Source: Candidatus Peregrinibacteria bacterium RIFOXYB2_FULL_32_7
GTDB taxonomy: Bacteria > Patescibacteriota > Gracilibacteria > UBA1369 > GWF2-33-10
Assembly (NCBI GenBank): GCA_001787465.1
Contig: MFXJ01000047.1
Location: forward strand, 1 to 8,808
Reading direction: 5' to 3'
Length of the DNA stretch: 8,808 bases
Part shown: positions 6,560 through 8,808 of the stretch, piece after piece
Layout: the number at the start of each line of letters is the position of its first letter
Position numbering within the stretch: the first letter of the stretch is position 1
Position numbers and translations under genes: made by a program
Notes under the pieces: model-generated
Database searches by the model: none
What the model was told of the DNA's origin: nothing
Seen by the model: the letters and a program-made list of their open reading frames with translations, nothing else

Positions 6560-7522
6560 TTATAAAGGATTTATTACAAATTTTTCCCAATCTTTTTTCT
6601 CCCAAAGTAAATTGCCTACATTAAAAAGATATCCTTTATCGTGTGCAAATTTTTTAATTCCTTCAAATTCTATTTTTCCATTAATTTTTTCAATTTTTTT
6701 TATACTATCTAAATCTCCAGATTTTATTTCACCATTCCACGTATTAATTGTAAAATTTTTTCTTCCTTTTTTACCTGAATAATCTAAGTTTTTATATTGA
6801 TTATTGCTTATCACAAAACCAGCAATATAAGCAGGTATCGATTGAAATAATGGCAAATTATCAAAAAGTATATCTGCGTCTTTTTGATTTAGAACTCCCA
6901 ATTCAATACCTTTTTTCAATACTTTATCTTTAAAAACTGAAATATGTTTAAAATAAGCAAAAAGATGATCTCTGCTAGTACCAACTTTTACTAAAACATG
7001 AATATCTGAATGATGAAATTGCGCTCCCTGAATGTCAAACCAAATCCCATTCCATTTTACTCCTTTTATTCCAATTTTGATTTTTGGTTCTCTTAATGTT
7101 TCTAATTTTTTTTGAATTTTATGAATATCTGAAGGTAAATAATCTTTCAATTCACCTTTTTCATGACCAAGTTCTGCTTGAATATTCCATTTTTTTTGTA
7201 AAAACAAAATAAAAGCATATTCGGCTAAATATCCTCTTGTCATATCTCCCCATAATTGACCTAAATCTCTTTGGCGACTACTGCCATAATCTGTAGCGGC
7301 AGTGGATTTTAATATTTTTAAGGCATCTATACACATTTTTGCATAACCCACCTCATCAATCAAAACAATATTTGGTAAAAATCTTTCATTTAACCATGTT
7401 TCTAAACTTACATTATCAAAAAATTCCTGCCCTGCAGATGCTTTATTAACAATAATTTCCGCTGAATCTTGTGGAATTTGTAATGTAGTAGCAATAATTT
7501 TTTGAGCTGATATTTTATGCAT
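6560..7522 (-). CDS. Probable type II restriction endonuclease (320 aa)
   Basis: This is predicted to be the cutting partner of the adjacent cytosine-5 methyltransferase; the family and target site are not recognised. The role is inferred mainly from the overlap with the methyltransferase gene. A PD-(D/E)XK-like arrangement is visible: an acidic helix residue E101 in RGYLAEYAF, D132 in PSDIHKI, then a strand KIKIGIKGVK (147-156) that offers K153 but has Gly where ExK nucleases have Glu. Next comes SDIHVLVKVG (172-181), a core strand with D173. The C-terminus (about 245-320) may be a separate DNA-binding part. I chose the ATG at 7522, which overlaps the methyltransferase stop by 8 nt (ATGCATAA). 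An ATG at 7561 and a TTG at 7576 in the same frame would lengthen the overlap and add residues lacking obvious structure. The gene is complete and ends in TAA at 6560-6562. Confidence 0.75.
   Translation of the reverse strand: MHKISAQKIIATTLQIPQDSAEIIVNKASAGQEFFDNVSLETWLNERFLPNIVLIDEVGYAKMCIDALKILKSTAATDYGSSRQRDLGQLWGDMTRGYLAEYAFILFLQKKWNIQAELGHEKGELKDYLPSDIHKIQKKLETLREPKIKIGIKGVKWNGIWFDIQGAQFHHSDIHVLVKVGTSRDHLFAYFKHISVFKDKVLKKGIELGVLNQKDADILFDNLPLFQSIPAYIAGFVISNNQYKNLDYSGKKGRKNFTINTWNGEIKSGDLDSIKKIEKINGKIEFEGIKKFAHDKGYLFNVGNLLWEKKDWEKFVINPL
7515..7522 (-). other. 8-nt overlap of methyltransferase stop and nuclease start
   Basis: On the minus strand ATGCATAA contains the nuclease ATG and, in the other frame, GCA TAA ending the methyltransferase. 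No Shine-Dalgarno sequence lies upstream, so nuclease translation probably depends on ribosomes that have just finished the methyltransferase. This would order protection before cutting. Confidence 0.55.
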
Positions 7523-8642
7523 ATAAATAATTAAGAAATGATAAAGGCATTTGTTTTGCATCGGTTTTAATTTCAATTTGATAATTAGATTTTATAGATG
7601 GATAATTAACATTATTTAATGTATCTAAAATTGCAGTAAAAATAATTTTTGATAGTTTTGGAGGTACAGCCATTCCAATTTGTTTCCTAACGCTTTCTTT
7701 TGAGCCTAAAAATTCAAAATCATCAGGAAAAGATTGTATTCTTGCCCTTTCTCTATTTGTCAATGGTCTTGGCTCCTTATAGTGATATCCATGAGTCCCA
7801 CCGCCACCACTTCCTGTAATTGTATAAGAAGGCTGATCAGGATGAAGTCTTTTGTAAATTTGAGACATTTTTGCAGTTTTTACATTTAACTTTAAATGAT
7901 CGGGCAATCTAGCCGTCCAGGCATTTTCACCTGGCTTAATATGTCTTAATCTTTCAATTACTTGTGGAGCAGTCTTTGTATATTCATTATTCAAAGCATT
8001 TTTTGGTATATTTGATAAGACAATTCGTACAGGAACAGGATTTTTTAAATGTGTTGGTTCTGGGACTTTAAATTCAAGATTTAGAGTGCGATCTATGCCA
8101 ACAATAATATATCTATGTCTTGTTTGTGGGATGCCATAATCTTCTGATTTATATAGATGTACTGTGATTTTATAACCATTTCCAGCATTTTTAAAATTAT
8201 TTAAAATTGTTTTAAATGCTTGCCCATTATTCGCGGAAGCAATACCTCCAACATTTTCAGCTACAAATGCTTTTGGTTTAAATTTATTTAAGACCTCTAT
8301 TCCATAAAAATATAATGGACCAAAACTACCATTAAATCCTTTTTGTTCACCAACAATGGAAAAATCATTACAAGGGAATCCATAAGCAAAAATATCAATT
8401 TGTGATAAAAAATTTATATCTAATTTTTTTACATCTTTACAAATTACATTAGAAGATAGTTCATTTTTACAAATATTTTTTTTATATGTTTCGCAAGTAT
8501 CTTTATCATAATCATTTGCCCACCTGTGTTTAATTTTTAGAATGCGTCCATTATTATTACTTTCAGCTAAAATTGCGCCAAGTGCTAAACCGCCTGATCC
8601 TGAAAAAAATTCACCTAATGTTAAATATTGTATATTTTGCAT
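7515..8642 (-). CDS. DNA (cytosine-5-)-methyltransferase of a type II restriction-modification system (375 aa)
   Basis: This enzyme transfers a methyl group from S-adenosylmethionine to C5 of cytosine at a short site, protecting host DNA from the neighbouring nuclease. The canonical motifs are present and in order: motif I EFFSGSGGLALG (11-22), motif IV FPCNDFS (89-95) with catalytic C91, motif VI ENV (129-131), motif VIII QTRHR (173-177), motif IX RPLTNRERARIQSFPDDF (292-309) and motif X QIGMAVPP (321-328). The target-recognition region (about 190-290) includes ITGSGGGGTHGYHY (275-288). I cannot read the specificity from it. Length is normal and the gene is intact. The ATG at 8642 has a strong promoter 25 bp upstream and no Shine-Dalgarno sequence. 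No controller (C) protein gene is seen, so expression order may rest on gene order and translational coupling. Confidence 0.95.
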   Translation of the reverse strand: MQNIQYLTLGEFFSGSGGLALGAILAESNNNGRILKIKHRWANDYDKDTCETYKKNICKNELSSNVICKDVKKLDINFLSQIDIFAYGFPCNDFSIVGEQKGFNGSFGPLYFYGIEVLNKFKPKAFVAENVGGIASANNGQAFKTILNNFKNAGNGYKITVHLYKSEDYGIPQTRHRYIIVGIDRTLNLEFKVPEPTHLKNPVPVRIVLSNIPKNALNNEYTKTAPQVIERLRHIKPGENAWTARLPDHLKLNVKTAKMSQIYKRLHPDQPSYTITGSGGGGTHGYHYKEPRPLTNRERARIQSFPDDFEFLGSKESVRKQIGMAVPPKLSKIIFTAILDTLNNVNYPSIKSNYQIEIKTDAKQMPLSFLNYLYA

Positions 8643-8666
8643 TGTTTATTGATTTTTTACCAAATT

Positions 8667-8696
8667 AGTATAAAGTAAATATACACTCACCGTCAA
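8667..8696 (-). promoter_or_regulatory. Sigma-70-type promoter of the restriction-modification operon
   Basis: On the minus strand there is a -35 box TTGACG (8691-8696, 5 of 6), an 18-bp spacer and a -10 box TATACT (8667-8672, 5 of 6). The -10 box ends 25 bp before the methyltransferase ATG, giving a leader of under 20 nt. It is likely to serve the methyltransferase, nuclease and phosphatase genes. Confidence 0.65.
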
Positions 8697-8730
8697 GAAG
8701 CTTTTATCCATTTTAAATTTTAATATTTTA

Positions 8731-8781
8731 TTATAAAATCGTACAGTATTTTTTATAGGCGGATTCAAGTTTGAAATGCAT
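8731..8781 (-). pseudogene. Possible truncated 5' end of a uvrB-like gene
   Basis: An ATG at 8781 opens MHFKLESAYK, then KYCTIL and TAA at 8731-8733. The first ten residues resemble the start of UvrB proteins (FKL-x-S-x-[YF]-K, normally followed by P-x-GDQP). The GDQP part is absent here. The match is too short to be reliable. If real, it is a leftover 5' fragment next to the restriction-modification operon. It could equally be chance. Confidence 0.2.
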
Positions 8782-8808
8782 AATTTGTGAGGCTTGAAAA
8801 CACCTCAA

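Noticed and set aside
6540..6605. N-terminal extension of the bisphosphatase to 6605
   Set aside because: The extra 22 residues overlap the nuclease's last codons, look unlike the family and are simply the open frame upstream. The ATG at 6539 begins where family resemblance begins.
6555..6782. Plus-strand 75-codon frame opposite the end of the nuclease gene
   Set aside because: It is antisense to coding sequence, rich in Phe, Ser and Pro, with no leader or motif.
7515..8642. Naming the methyltransferase's target site (for example by likeness to AGCT or GGCC enzymes)
   Set aside because: The recognition region gives a vague likeness only, and AGCT occurs several times in the window with no sign of avoidance. 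Specificity cannot be read from the sequence by eye.
8755..8790. tRNA T-arm-like string (TTCAAGTTTGAA and flanks)
   Set aside because: It is a short imperfect inverted repeat. No acceptor, D or anticodon arms fit on either strand.
8785..8808. Hairpin TGAGG...CCTCA at the right edge as a terminator
   Set aside because: The stem is only 5 bp with a 10-nt loop, and no T tract is seen before the window ends.
1..8808. Recoding of UGA (as in Gracilibacteria/SR1) to explain the interrupted gene
   Set aside because: The interrupting codon is TAA, and all other genes read correctly with the standard bacterial code without in-frame TGA.
1..8808. CRISPR array, insertion sequence or transposase
   Set aside because: There are no regularly spaced repeats beyond the short AT-rich leaders, no terminal inverted repeats flanking a transposase, and no transposase motif in any frame.

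Overview
The window is AT-rich throughout (roughly a third GC or less). It reads as chromosomal DNA from an uncultured bacterium. None of the genes has a convincing Shine-Dalgarno sequence, starts follow A-rich leaders, and all eight complete reading frames end in TAA. Two promoters match the ordinary sigma-70 consensus (TTGACG/TATACT and TTGCAA/TATACT), which argues against Bacteroidota. UGA is not read as an amino acid. A Patescibacteria (CPR)-like or similarly reduced low-GC host fits, but this is inference; no marker gene settles it.

Left half (1-4303, plus strand): a tight cassette of unrecognised proteins of 593, 221 and 464 residues, plus a 122-codon open stretch that continues the third gene in frame after a TAA. 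A possible tail of an upstream gene ends at 46-48 and overlaps the GTG of the first. Genes two and three share an 18-bp leader (17 of 18 identical, ending in the start ATG). A third copy of this leader lies after the last stop, at 4301-4317, with no gene behind it. The first protein has a repeated C-terminal module, and its N-terminus shares an ordered set of short motifs with the second protein. This cassette is the best candidate here for an undescribed system, but no function can be read from it.

Right half (4324-8642, minus strand, convergent with the left half, only 20 bp between the facing stop codons and no visible terminator): a promoter at 8667-8696 drives a complete cytosine-5 DNA methyltransferase. 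It is followed, with an 8-nt overlap, by a probable type II restriction endonuclease and, 20 bp later, by a class I fructose-1,6-/sedoheptulose-1,7-bisphosphatase. The phosphatase therefore probably sits on the restriction-modification transcript. After 80 bp holding a second promoter comes an AAA ATPase with a DUF4143-type C-terminus.

The right edge (8643-8808) holds the methyltransferase promoter and a short minus-strand reading frame whose first ten codons resemble the start of UvrB. This may be a scar of insertion but could be chance.
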